From Rhynchospora pubera (Eukaryota > Streptophyta > Magnoliopsida > Poales > Cyperaceae): a stretch of 64,000 nt of DNA. Positions 47,242 to 59,069 of this stretch are shown piece by piece. Numbering within the stretch: the stretch's first letter is position 1; each line of letters begins with the position of its first letter. The stretch covers positions 66,441,676 through 66,505,675 of the forward strand of contig CM051460.1 in the NCBI GenBank assembly GCA_028095005.1. Reading direction: 5' to 3'. The translations under genes and the position numbers were made by a program. The notes beneath the pieces are model-generated. The model was not told where the DNA came from. It searched no databases and was given only the letters and a program-made list of their open reading frames with translations.

Positions 47242-47957
47242 TGCATCTCTTGGTCCTAATGAAATCTTTTCTCAAATTCAAGTACTCTAGTTTCACTTTG
47301 TCAATTCAAATGCGATCTCACTTTGACAATCAAATCAGAATTTAGGGTTTCCCCTAATTCTTCATCAAAACACGAAATTAAGCACAATTGATCCCTAATT
47401 AACAACCAGTACTCATCCATAACACTTACTAATCTGAATTTCTCATTAAAGCTTAATAAAATTCAGTTTAACAAACAAGACAGAGGTTTATAGGGTTCTG
47501 ATACCAACTGTAAGTGTTTCTAGGTTCTTAATGTGAAAATAACCAGGATCCAGGGTTACCTCCAGCCATTGCTTGTTCTTAGGTGTTGTGGATGAGTCGC
47601 TTCACCAGATAAAGAACTTCCAGTCGTCAAGCACTCCATGGCCACCAGTCCCTGCAGAAAAGAGGGCATTACTAGTCCGATCGGCCTCCCTTACAGTGAT
47701 GGCGTACTTCCGGGATGTCGGACTAGACCACGTCTCCCTCAAATCTCTATCTTTCTCTCTATTTTGGTGAATAGAGTGATAGGATATGTTTCTCATATTG
47801 TTCTCCATCAGAACAGGGTGTTAAAAGGGTCAGAAATCACTTAGGAGGCGCTATGGGTCGGTGGAATCCAATAGGCGCTGAGATCACATGTTCTGTCCAG
47901 ATGCAGTCTCTGTCCTGGCGACCCGTCAGAAACCTGAGACTGACTGGATGAACTTAC
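47242..47957 (-). mobile_element. LTR and primer-binding site of another retroelement
   Basis: On the minus strand an LTR-like block (47510-47957, TGTAAGTTC at one end and ACTTACA at the other) is followed by TTGGTATCAGAACCC. That is an initiator-Met-tRNA-type primer-binding site at about 47494-47508. The stretch 47242-47490 would be its 5' internal leader. The rest of this element is missing or displaced by the nest to the left. Confidence 0.6.
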
Positions 47958-49406
47958 AGCTTATATTAACTTTTTTCTTTGTTTTTCATCCTTCTGATGA
48001 TATCTAACTTTTTTATCTTCTGTTTGTTACTTTATTCTACTCTAATTTGTGTCATTTTTATTTTTTGGGCAATTATATGCGTCTAGGCCTTAAATTTTCA
48101 CTTTGTGAGTATTCGACTTTCTTTCTAGAATCCTGATTATTAAACTATTTCTGAGTACTAAACCGCTTTACTCTCTAACATATTGTTGAGCTAGCATGAA
48201 TTAGGTTGTACTAAGGTTGATAACAATGCACGGAGCATTTTCTTTTGACCTTTTGTGATTTTTAGATTGTGGTAGTAAGACATGGTTATAAACACTTTGC
48301 TAATGGCAAGTAACATGTTTTATATGCGTTTTTGTAAAAACTCCAATTGATATTGTTATTGATGTTTCTAACGAATTCAGCAATATGTCCGGCACAATTG
48401 GAGTTTTTATATTATTATTATTATTATAATAATAATATTGATGTTTCTAACAAATGGAGTTTTACTCTCTAACATATTGATGTTTCTAACGAATTCTTCA
48501 ATTATTATTATTATTATATTATTTTTAATTTAGTCGATTACTTGAATGATTTGCAACTTTGCACTTGCCTACACAAAAGGGCAAGGAGGAATTGTGCTTG
48601 AGAAGTTGTTGACGCCAGGTTTTTTGTTTCTGGACACATCAAGTAAAAATTAAATGAAAAAGTTTTTCAAACTTCTGAAATTCGAAGAGAAACACTTCGG
48701 GTTGACAGTGAATTTAATATTTGAAACTTTATTTATTTGACAGCGAGTATGAAATTTTGAAACCTTTCACCGAATTTGTCGGCAAGTATATAGCGAGTGG
48801 TTGTGTCAATTGCATTTGAGATGCCTTAATAATTGGTGGCATATAGTTATAGATTTGAGAGGTCTCCGATGACGATAATGCACATCAGACAAGTTTTCTA
48901 TAAAATTTGGATCGCCAAATTATTCGTCTATGCAAAGCGCACAACCATCAATCCTACTATTGGCACCACACATAGGTTTATTCCCCCACACTAGAAAATT
49001 CGTAAGGTGTAAATTCTAATTCTCTGCCTATTAACCTGTAGCTTGTATGGCATACAAACCAACTCAACTTGGAAGAACAGGGAATTGTACCATTTTAAAA
49101 TACACGATCAACAGAATCATCAAAAATAGAAAAGCAAATTATATACATAAAAATAAAATAAGATAAATGCAGCATGATAAGAAAACATAGAATTGTCTCA
49201 GATCTTAATATAGATAATATGGCAGTTGCATTAGAACAAGCACCGTCACAAGGCCTTAATATACTCTTGCTCTTCTAGATTAAACATAAACATAAATATA
49301 GGCTGAACGATAAGTGTACAGAATCTATCAGTACAAATCACACAAAACACAAGAAGCAAATGATGACACCAAATTTTGACGATCTAAAGTGATTATAATT
49401 ATCAAC
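47958..49406. other. Intergenic DNA with a small inverted repeat
   Basis: No gene is seen. AAAAACTCCAATTG at about 48337 and CAATTGGAGTTTTT at about 48399 form a short inverted repeat. A TTA microsatellite follows at about 48411-48440. Confidence 0.5.
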
Positions 49407-50040
49407 TCAGAGGATAATAATATTTCCTATGGTCTTCACATATCTGCCCAACATACTGACAAGCTTGCGAGCAAATTTATCATTCTTGTCACAGGAGATG
49501 ATAACATTCTCAAGATACTCACACTGGAAGCAAAGGTCTTCCTCAAGGTACTCAGGCCGGAAGCAATGATCTTCCTCAAGATCAAGCTGGAAGCAAAAAA
49601 GATCTTCCTCACGCTGGTAGTGAAAATGTCCATCATGCCAGAAGCAAAGATCTTCCTCAAGGTACTCATCATTGCCCTGTTTTGGTGCATACAAGTTTTG
49701 AATAAGATAAATGACTGTCATGTTCAAATAAGAGATGTACCTATGTACATATACTGTTACTACTACGTTTGTTGGTTATGGTTGAGTTTATACTTTATAC
49801 ACATTTAAACTGACCCGTAGTAACAGATGAATCCAGTCTCTTCAGACAAGAAAGCATTCATAAGGCTGTTTGAAGCATAGAATTAGAAAAAAAGAATACA
49901 GTACATAAGCAGATTCGAACAAAATGGTAACGAAATCAGACATACAAATATACAATCAGTACTTTAATTAAAAAGAAACAGATTTTATTTATATTTACTT
50001 AAAATTATTAAACATATAAGTAAAAGAGAGTTAGCCAATT

Positions 50041-50056
50041 AGAGAGAGAGAGAGAG
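50041..50056. repeat. (AG)n microsatellite
   Basis: A short AG run lies in intron 2 of the minus-strand F-box gene. Confidence 0.8.
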
Positions 50057-50520
50057 ATAGACTGATACTCTGATAGAGGATGTGTTGCGTACATAAGCTT
50101 CTAATGTAAGATGCTGTAAAGCAGGAGAATGCCAGAGAAAACATGTTATTGAATCAAAGTAACCGATCATATCAGAAGATAAAATTTTTAAGCTCTTCAA
50201 GTTGTTGAATGTTGTGCAGTTAGCAATGTCCTCACTCCTCCTCCCATAGTTCCTTACATGTAAGGAAAAAAATCAACAGACAGATATATTTTCAAATTCC
50301 ATAAAAAAGTTAAAAGAAAATTTTTAATCATAAATTCAAACATGTAAAGTCCCAGAAAAATTTATCAATCCAGCTTATATATATAAAAGAAAATGAAACT
50401 TAAACCTATACAAGCCATAGATTGTGTGTCAGTTTGTGTTGACAAATTATTAAATATAATAAGTATAAAAAAAAAATCATGTGAGGTAATTTCTAGATGG
50501 AGCAATGTAACAGATACAAG

Positions 50521-51133
50521 TAGGGATGAAAACGGTGCAGATAAACTCCGCACCGAACCGCATTCGAATTCGAAAAATATGCTTAATATCTGAATCGTAT
50601 CTGAATCCGAGCATATCCGTATCCGTATTCGTATCCGACAAGAAAATATGAATGCGGATATGGTTTGACTACTATTCGATCCGTATCCGTATCCGACAAA
50701 AAAATTCGTTATCCGATCCGTATTTGGTCTATATCCGAACCGTTTTCACCCTCAGTTAAATCAATGACACAAGATAATTAACCTAATTACTTCTCTAGTG
50801 CTATAGAAAAATAATTTTGATTTAATAAATTAAATTTTTACTAGTTAGATTGGCTTATAATAATATTTTGACAATATAATAACATAATACAATGATAATA
50901 TAGAATTGATTATTTACTTTTTCTTAATTTATATATATTTGTTTTACTGTCTGAAATATATTCGTATTCGTATTCGTATCCCATAATATCTGATTCGTAT
51001 TCGTATCCGTTTAACATCCGATCCGTATCCGTATCCGAACATATCCGTATTCGTATCCGTATTAGGAAAAAAATATAAATACAGATATGGTATGACCAAT
51101 ATCCGAACCGTATCCGATCCGTTTTCATCCCTA
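50521..51133. mobile_element. hAT MITE in intron 1 of an F-box gene
   Basis: The termini TAGGGATGAAAACGG and CCGTTTTCATCCCTA are flanked by the exact 8-bp repeat GATACAAG (50513-50520 and 51134-51141). The subterminal TCCGTATCCG words match the element at 8558-9275, so both belong to one family. Confidence 0.92.
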
Positions 51134-52232
51134 GATACAAGCACTGTAAGTAAAAGGGGGAAAAAAACTGATAACTTAAAAGAAAGGAATTTTTATAAGG
51201 ACTGATAGTTAGCACCAAAAGCTGCTTGTACGAACAAACGTGCTTTAAATGTCTAAGCAATATGTTTCTACCATATATTAAATTCCTGTCTCTCATCAAG
51301 AGCCAATAAGGGAAATATATTTGGGTTTGGTTTTATGAAACTGAGAAGATTTTTACCTGCAACTCAGGAGGATAATCAAAATGAAGCACCAAACATGTAG
51401 CATTTCAAAGGTTGCTGACCAATTTTGGATTCGACAGAATCTCAATTTCATCGTTTTCAGACCCAACTAGTTTGATGTCTGCATTTACTAGAGAGGCCAT
51501 GTTCTCCAATGAAATGCATCCGATGTTGTAGTCATCAGACCTTATGGACAAGGAAACAAGACCAGGACAAGAAACTCGAGTTTGCATTTGCAAACAATCA
51601 GTTAAAGTCAAATTCTTCAACCCATTAGAAGCAATGTCAAATGTACAAAAACATTTATATAATGTCAGGCTTTCAAGGGCAGGGCAGCCACTAAAAAGCT
51701 GTTCCATGAAATTGTCACCAAGCATTGACCCACTCAGCTCTAAAGTTTTCAGACAAGGCAAGGCTATTGATTCTGGACTAACAAAAGCAAACTCAGTGGG
51801 GTTGATGAAAAACAACTTCAGAATTTCTAGGCTTGCACAAGAGAACACTGAATCAGGACATTCAAAATTTTCAGTTACAACCTGGACACTGATCACCCGA
51901 GGTTTCAGGAGGACCACACGGTCAAGCCACTCGTTTCAAGGCTCCCAAGGGCTACGATCAAAATCACAATTATATATGACTGTGTCCAATAATGCCCTTC
52001 GATTTTTGAAGGCACCATCCACAAACTGCTCAAATTTCAAATCTTCATCGGTATCACCATCAAATCGGTTGTTATTATATTCAAACATTAGAATGGGCAC
52101 ATAAGCCCAAGTATTTCTCCATCTTTTGGAGAGAATAGAGGTCTGTACAGCCTCTTTTGTGGTGACAAAGGAAAGGATGTTGGTCAAAACATCATCAGGA
52201 AGGCTGCTGATCCGGTCAACAGTCTCTTCCAT

Positions 52233-53105
52233 TGTTCAAAGAAGAGGAGAGGGACAGGAGAGAGGTTCGTTTGAGAACTAGTGCTTTGAGTGATGGGGTT
52301 GGAGGTTGGTTCGAATGTAGAATACTAGAATTCGCGGAGTTCAAGAGAGAGAGTAATTAGTGGCTGGAGAAAACAGAGAAAGTTGTTGTAAAGCAGGAGA
52401 TAGAAAAGAAAGAGGAGATACCGTGAAAGCCCTGCATTTCTCTTTTTGAGGGACCAGTATACCTTTGGAGCTCTGCATTTCTCTTTTTGAGGGACCAGTA
52501 TACCTTTGAGCTCTGCATTTCTCTTTTCGCCATGCTTTCCAGCACCGGTGGAAGCTTTCTTAGTGCTGGACACCGTGAAAGAAGAAATCACATGCTCTGC
52601 AGATATTTTGAGGTAGGCCTTCGCAGTTTTGCACTTTGATTAATACCACTCATGATTACGCACTTCGCGCGGGATGAAGAGGAACAAAACCAACCGTAAC
52701 CGTGTTAATCTTAGACAAAATCAACTATCTTAATGTTTCTCTAATTTTATGAATTCCGATCAACTTTTATTTTTACCAACTAGGTTGATTTTGGACAAAA
52801 CCAAAGGTGTAGTTTTTCTAAATTTTACAAATTTGATCAATTTTATTTTTTTTTCAATTTCCGATAATTTATAGCTGAGTACCAATAAAATTGAATACAA
52901 TCTTAATTACAAATAATAAAAAATAATTGGCATCAATGGATTTCACATCTATAGTAATGATTTAGTTCTATTAGTTAAAAATAGTTTCTCTGCAGTAAAT
53001 ATATTTGGAAATCAAAGTAAATATATTTGAAAATCGAAGGCAGATATATTTGGAAATTTAAAGCATTTTGTGTCTAATCTATAGAAAAAATATATATATA
53101 TGTCC
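52233..53105. other. Promoter region of the minus-strand F-box gene and intergenic DNA
   Basis: A direct repeat of about 59 bp lies at about 52432-52536 (GCATTTCTCTTTTTGAGGG, then ACCAGTATACCTTTG), followed by a partial third copy. No gene is seen. Confidence 0.5.
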
Positions 53106-54040
53106 TAGTGTTTATCAAACGGTCCGGTCCGGTCCAAACTTCCACGGTCCACGGATTATCTCGGGCCGGTCTAGCACGGATTTACGGGTTATCATGGTCC
53201 ACCTCTCAAACTTTGACCCAAACCCTTGATAGACCCGATCCTAGATGAACCGGACGAATAAAGGCTGGCCGCTCCGATCTAGTCGGTCCAAGGGCGGTTT
53301 TTTTCCGAATTTTTTTTTTTCTTTTTTCATTGTTTTCATCTCAAAAATTTATAAAATAAATTTATAAAAAATCGTTAAAATATATTATATTTATAGATAA
53401 AATAATTAAGTAAAATTTTATAGTCTATTTTTATTTTTTTTATTTTAAATTTGATTTGTAATTTTTTTTTTGTTGACGGTTTGCATAATTGCATGACAAA
53501 AAATTGTAAAATATAATTTATAAAAATTAGTTAAAATATGATCAATAGTTTTTATGCATACATTTCAACTCTAATTAAGTCTTAAATTTGATTAAATATT
53601 GCGTATTTTGATAATAATTTGATATTTTTCGATAGAAGCTTGGTACTGCTCTTATATGAGGTTCTTCGCGATAATTTTAATGCCATCGGCAAATATACCA
53701 TCCCAGCCATCGGTAAATACAAAGTGAACATATACAGTAGTTAAGGTGACCATATAGACGATCTAAGTGAACACTTACAGACAAATAAGTGTTGTCATCA
53801 CTTATTCTGTAGTTTACATGCATATTCAACTTATTTTCATTGAACTTATTTGTTTGTATATGTTCACTTTGATCGTTTATATGTTCATTTTGTTTTCGTA
53901 TATGTTCACTTTATATTTAGCGATGGCAGGATGACAAAACTGGCAGTAATCAATTTCCATTTTAATATATTCTGACGATTTTGGACTTCATCGTAAAGAT
54001 GGATCGACACAGCTGTTCAGTCCAGTCCCGACAAACCGTT
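53106..54040. mobile_element. Probable hAT-type element, ends imperfect
   Basis: The left end TAGTGTTTATCAAACGGTCC is matched inverted only in part by CCGTTTGATTGTTTCAG near 54035. The interior has CGGTCCGGTCC words and an AT-rich centre. No clear target duplication was found. Confidence 0.45.
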
Positions 54041-54159
54041 TGATTGTTTCAGAATCGACATGTATTCAGGACGATCTATTTTTGTTGAAAACACAACTGC
54101 CTACACGATTCAGACAATTTTTACCACGTTCGGACCGACTTAGACGAAGGTTGGGAGGC

Positions 54160-54167
54160 TATAAAAG
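54160..54167 (+). promoter_or_regulatory. TATA box of the F-box/NLR chimeric gene
   Basis: TATAAAAG is followed by a pyrimidine-rich leader. A leader exon probably ends at the donor near 54392 (CTGC then GTAAGTTGC), with an acceptor at about 54865 (TTATTACAG) before ATG 54912. Confidence 0.6.
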
Positions 54168-55653
54168 TCTTTCAAGTCTTAAACCCTCGTCTTCATTCCA
54201 TCTCCATCTTTCCCTCTCTCATCTCACTCTCAGTCACGAATTCCAAAGCGCTCGACCGCACACTCCCTCCCTCTGAAACCCTAGCCGACACGGCGACGCA
54301 GCGACACTTGCTCCATTCCTCTTCTGTCTTCTCTCCCGCGAAGATGGTTTGAAGCGACTACTTTTCTCACAAGTACTCTCCTATCAGATCTGCGTAAGTT
54401 GCTTCCTTTAAATCATCGTACTGCCTCTACTTTCCAACACAAAATTGCTGATGTGTCATGTACAAATTGACGAATAAGATTTTCAATTTAGAGAAATTTA
54501 GACCAATGGACTGTACATATTTTTCTTTCCAACCAGTGGCAGAGCCACATTTAACCAAAAGTGGACGATTGTCCCCCTATGAATTACAAATAACTCCTAA
54601 AAAATATTAAATTTATATGTAATTGTATATAATTTATTCAATTTGCCCCCCTCACAATCTTGAAATTTGAGTTTAAGTAACTCTTTGTCCCCTTGTTCCA
54701 AAATCCTGCCTCCACCACTGTTTCCAACTGTATGCATGACCTTAGTTTGGTTTAATGGAAACCTGGCAGATCAATTGTTGGTTGACTGAAACTATTTCTT
54801 TCAACTTTTAATACGTGGGTCCCTTTCTAGAACCCATATATATTTCATGTACATTTTATTACAGGACTTGTTGCCAGGTATCTGAGTAAATGCTTCTCTG
54901 AACAATAAACCATGAATAGGAGAATTGACCGCATTAGCACCCTTTCTGATGATGTTTTGATGCATATCCTATCCTTCTTGAGGACAAGAGATGCTGTGCA
55001 GATGTGCATCCTTTCCAAAAGATGGAGAAACATATGGGCTTCTGTTTCTGTCTTGAACTTTGATTTTCATTACTTTAATACTGATGATGTTCAGAAATTT
55101 GATCAATTTGTGATTGGTGCATTGAAAAATCGAGGGTCATCAGACTTGAACACCCTTATATATAGAGGGACCTTTTCGAAGCCTTCAATGAGGTGGCCAA
55201 AGATCTCCCCTATGGATGATGGGGGACAAGCCTCCATTAAACCTGTCGTCTCTCAAACTCTACAAATGTCCAAATTTAAATAAGCGACCTATTTTCGGGA
55301 AATTACCAAACCTAAAAATTCTTCACATCCATTGTTGTCCAAAGTTGGAAAAATTGCCTGATTTACCCCTTTCTCTAACTGAATTAGAAGTTAATGATGT
55401 AGGCTTGACTTCTCTTCCAAATTTATACCAAAGCTTTGGTATTAACAATTTAACACCATCATCTCTGAAATCATCACTTAATAAATCAGTGGAGATTAAA
55501 TAATGCCCCAACTTAATATCATTGAGTGGATTTGTACAACAAGACAACCTAGATTTACAAGGTTTGGAGGACCTAACTATCGAGAACTGTAAAAATCTAG
55601 CACAACTATCCATGCATGCATTTAATAAATTTATTATGTCATTAGAATACTTA

Positions 55654-55810
55654 GGGTGCGTTTGGATGAGAGAAGAAGAAGAGGAAGAAGGAAGATGGGA
55701 AGAAAAATAATTATAAACAATCTAAACTCTTCACAAAGTTACACACTTCCCAATACTTCTTTCCACTTCTTCCCTTCTTCCCTTCTTCCCACACCTATCC
55801 AAACGCACCC
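55654..55810. mobile_element. Tourist-like MITE in the LRR pseudogene, TSD TTA
   Basis: The ends are GGGTGCGTTTGGATGAG and ATCCAAACGCACCC, flanked by TTA on both sides (55651-55653 and 55811-55813). The 157-bp element is a purine-rich arm followed by a pyrimidine-rich arm. It resembles the element at 23298-23518. Confidence 0.9.
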
Positions 55811-55990
55811 TTAAGTATATCATTCTGCCCAAATCTCATCAGATTGCCTTGTCTGCCACTTTCTCTTATTAAATTTGCAATGTCTAATATGTCCATAAGT
55901 GTGCTTCCAGAACATTTGGAAAGTTCCAGCTCGAATGGTAGCACATCAACATCCTCATTAAAATCTTCACTTAAGTATTTGGAAAGTTCT

Positions 55991-56138
55991 AGCTCCGTTT
56001 GGATGGTGTGGGAATAAGAGGAATAAGGAAAGAAATATTGGGAAGTGTGTAACTTTGTTGAGAGTTTGGATTGTTTATAATAAATTTAGGAGTAGGAAGA
56101 AACAATTCACTTATTCCTAGGCTCATCCAAACACAGCC
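55991..56138. mobile_element. Second Tourist-like MITE in the LRR pseudogene
   Basis: AGCTCCGTTTGGATGG at the left and CTCATCCAAACACAGCC at the right are imperfect inverted repeats, and the insertion interrupts LRR coding sequence. The target duplication is not clear. Confidence 0.7.
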
Positions 56139-56947
56139 TTATTAGAGAAGTGTCAATTCAAAGTTGCCCAAGCTTAAGTGCATTGAACGGATTTTTTCAG
56201 CGAGACAACATAGATTTTCAGGCCATTAGTACAATTGACATAATCAAATGTGAAAACCTTGTGCAAATACCAATGGGTGCATTCTCAAAATTTGTGTCAC
56301 TAACTTACTTAACCATAGTGAATTGCCCAAAACTTGTGATAGTTGAATACCATAACAATCTCCTGCCGTCGAGACTTGAAAGTTTATTTATAAGCAACTG
56401 TGGGGAATTAGATGTGCCACTGCTAGATTCCGCATCAGGTCTCACTAGTCTAACTGAATTAACAATTGGAGATAGTGCAAATATCACTCATATTCCCTCC
56501 TCGCAAAATTTATTCAGATCCCTTTGTTCGCTGACTATCAAAGGATGTAGCAAGCTCATTGATCTCTCATTAATACAACAAGCACACAATGTAGACCATG
56601 GAAATAACTCGGCCTCTTTGAGGGTGAATGATCTTAACATTGATCAGCTCTCTCTCCTTCTTATAGAACCACTGAGAAGCCTAAGATCTGTTAGTGAACT
56701 GTATGTCCACGATTGTTCAAGAATGGAGGCCTTGCCAGAGCCATGGTTTCTGCAAAACAGCAGTACCCTGAGAAGCTTGAGAATCGCAAATTTAAGCACT
56801 CTCCAGTCATTGCCTGCTACAATGGTAAGGCTTATTGCCCTTGAAGTGCTAGACATCTTGAAAGCTGATTTGCTGTTGGAGCTCCCGGAGTTACCCGTTT
56901 CTCTGAAATTTAAGAATATTTGCGGCTCTGGCAAACGACAGCTCTGA

Positions 56948-58045
56948 ATCATGATGAAGAAGGATCCACAACTCATGCAGCTGAAACAATCGTGGCAAAT
57001 GCAGTAAGATAACCGTTTATAATCTGAGTACTCTGTATTCATAAGCTCCTTTTTCAATTTCTCCAATCAATTAAAAAAAACTTTCTATGGATTGGGTTCT
57101 GTAATTCATCAAATGATAATGTTCTCATTTGTAGGTTGACTTTCCTGGTGCAGACAATGTCCAACATAGAACAACACTGATTCAGAAGGTGTATATCTGA
57201 TAAATCAGAGGAATACAAGATTGCAATAAACTGGGCTCCATACACGATTGGATTGTGTTCTATACAAGATACATATATCTTATCTAAAAAAATTGATAAG
57301 AGATGTAAATAGTGCTTGTAACAATTAGATCTAATGAAATTAAAGAGAAGAAAAACATTAAACAGTAAAGACACATTTACGTTAGCATTTTGTTTCTTTG
57401 GTTTCAGCCTCTGTTTGTTAGAAGATGGTAAGGCCAAGTGTGTTTGGATGCTTCATGAACAAGGGACGAACAAGGGGAAGAACTAAGGCCCACGAACAGG
57501 CCCACGAATAAAACTAGTTTGTGAAAATCAGGGAACTAGGAACTAGGAAGAAGTTCACGAACTACGACTGTTCGTGAGTTGTTTGGTTCGTGCGGTTTGG
57601 CCCACAATAAAAAGAGAAATGCATATCATACCATTGGTTTGTATTTATTCTGTATTCATTTATATATCTAGTTTGTTTATATATGTGTCCACTTTATTCA
57701 AATATGTGTTAGATTTTTTTTTTTGTATTGACCATATTTAACTTATTTGTTTGTATGTGTTCAATTTTATTTTTTAAATATTCACTTTGTCTATTTTATA
57801 CGTTAGTTTTGTTCAAGCAATGACCAAATTATAAATTGCAGTTATCATCCTGGAAAACAAAGGTAGAGATCGTACCAACTACTGAGCCAATTCATTAAAA
57901 AAGTAAGAAATCATAATTCAAAAGCAAAATATCCATTTTAGGTTCTAGTTTTGGGTTGCATCAAATTCCAAAAAGGAAAACATATAACATTTTGTTACAA
58001 TCAGTTAATGGGATTTGCATCAAAATAATAGAACTTCCACATTGA
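56948..58045. other. Intergenic DNA between the LRR pseudogene and TFIIA
   Basis: No gene is seen. A CCAAGTGTGTTTGGATGCTT stretch at about 57433 looks like one end of a MITE whose partner I could not place. Confidence 0.5.
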
Positions 58046-58849
58046 TCAAGGTGAGTCACAAAAATAGAAGTCAAACTCTCCCATGGCCTCGTTGAAAAGG
58101 ATATCCCTGTTGTTGAGAAGCATGATTCCATCCTTGAAGGTGCACTTCCATTTCTTCGTTTTCTTCGTACGAATAACCTTAACAAATTGGGCAAGTACGA
58201 GATGTTGTGCGGTGGGCTCCTCCTCCTCATCCAAGTTGCTGCCGCCGTTGTTTTCATTGCTGTCACCATCGTCTGCGCTGACATTATTTGTTTGTCTTGG
58301 AGTTCCCACGGCCGCAGGAGGTGTGGGCGCCCTCAACTCATGTTCAGCTGGTGTCTGGACAACAATATTGGTGTAGTCCTGAGCAGAGACACTTGGATAC
58401 TGGAACAAATAATCATACTCATCATCAATGGCATCATGTTGGGGAATCGACGAATATTCGTTTCCTTGCTGGTGTACTTCAGAACTTGAATTGCCCATCT
58501 CAAACTCCATGAAGACATCAGAGCCGTCATCCTGAGTCTGAAAAGGGCTTTGCAACGGTGTGGGAGGGAAGAGCATCCCGTTCTCCTCATCAGTGGGGCC
58601 CTCGTAAGGAACGTTGAGGTCGTGAACTGGGTTCACCAGGCGAGGGGCGGCAGAGGAGGAGGAGGAGGACCCCTCGGTGTTGCCGCTGGTGGCCCCAATC
58701 TGCATCTGCATCATCTTCATCTCCCACAGGGATCGGATCTCGCTGAGGACAGCCTCGCCAGCGCCGTAGTTGATGAACTCGTCGCGGACCTTCCTAATGA
58801 CGTCGTCGATGACGTACTTGTAGACTCTGGAGTCGTTGTTGCTCGCCAT
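58046..58849 (-). CDS. TFIIA-L: TFIIA large subunit (alpha/beta), intronless
   Basis: This single-exon gene encodes 267 residues. The N-terminal helical domain is clear (VYKYVIDDVIRKVRDEFINY, then LSEIRSLWEMKMMQ, about residues 9-46). The motif HDLNVPYEG and the block MLFPPTPLQSP follow. The acidic DEEEEP stretch leads into the C-terminal beta-barrel domain (AQHLVLAQFVKVIRTKK, then WKCTFKDGIMLLNNRDILFN). TFIIA binds TBP and stabilises it on TATA promoters. Plant large subunits are usually about 375-400 residues from multi-exon genes and end at EFDF. Here the linker is short, there is no intron, and six residues (YFCDSP) follow EFDF. That suggests an expressed retrocopy or paralog rather than the main gene. 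TATTTATA about 80 bases upstream may serve as a TATA box. Confidence 0.9.
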   Translation of the reverse strand: MASNNDSRVYKYVIDDVIRKVRDEFINYGAGEAVLSEIRSLWEMKMMQMQIGATSGNTEGSSSSSSAAPRLVNPVHDLNVPYEGPTDEENGMLFPPTPLQSPFQTQDDGSDVFMEFEMGNSSSEVHQQGNEYSSIPQHDAIDDEYDYLFQYPSVSAQDYTNIVVQTPAEHELRAPTPPAAVGTPRQTNNVSADDGDSNENNGGSNLDEEEEPTAQHLVLAQFVKVIRTKKTKKWKCTFKDGIMLLNNRDILFNEAMGEFDFYFCDSP

Positions 58850-59069
58850 TGAATCCGAGAGAAGAGGGAGAGAGAGGAGAAAGAGAACGGAAGGTCGGTG
58901 GCGGACGGGAGATGGAGAATTAAGAGAAGAGTATAAATAGGTTTGGGTCCGGAGACCAAACGGGTAACCTATTTATCTATAAACCCAATGTCGGTCCGGA
59001 CAGTAAAAATTCATTGTCGGTCCCAATTACCACCAATGAGTTGAAAACTCGAAACTATTAAAATATAAA

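Larger units (their letters stand above)
49407..52232 (-). pseudogene. F-box/LRR gene with two in-frame TGA codons
   Basis: Exon 1 runs 52232-51357, exon 2 about 50250-50091, and exon 3 49676-49407 (TAA). Exon 1 starts with a typical plant F-box/FBD beginning ([18 protein letters not shown], then [16 protein letters not shown]). It continues with LRR sequence (ALESLTLYKCF, LKNLTLTDCL, CPGLVSLSIRS). It stays in one frame but carries TGA at 51936-51938 (codon 99) and TGA at 51405-51407. Exon 2 reads FNNLKSLKILSSDM, then HSPALQHLTLEAY. Exon 3 has expanded EYLEEDLCF-like repeats and ends like an FBD tail (LENVIISCDKNDKFARKLV). The donor after LEAY and the acceptor before exon 3 are phase-compatible. 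The exon 2 acceptor is uncertain. A hAT MITE lies in intron 1. It is probably a recent pseudogene. Confidence 0.72.
54912..56947 (+). pseudogene. F-box 5' end joined to NLR-type LRR sequence, split by two MITEs
   Basis: From ATG 54912 a typical F-box start is seen (IDRISTLSDDVLMHILSF, then [14 protein letters not shown]), followed by the usual next segment to about residue 90. Near 55180 the similarity switches to the LRR region of a CNL-type resistance gene (LSSLKLYKCPNL, FGKLPNLKILHIHCCPKLEK), which continues to 56947. The frame shifts at the junction, and a TAA at 55501 interrupts it. MITEs sit at 55654-55810 and 55991-56138. The last part (56150-56947) is open for 265 codons and reads SIQSCPSLSALNGFF through LRRs to a TGA. 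No NB-ARC domain is present. It is a fusion pseudogene, though a shorter F-box protein of about 123 residues could still be made. Confidence 0.78.

Noticed and set aside
49389..49808. 139-residue plus-strand ORF with repeats
   Set aside because: It is antisense to the last exon of the minus-strand F-box gene. The minus-strand reading fits splice sites and family.
51544..52104. 186-residue plus-strand ORF
   Set aside because: It is an antisense shadow of F-box exon 1, whose minus-strand translation has clear F-box and LRR motifs.
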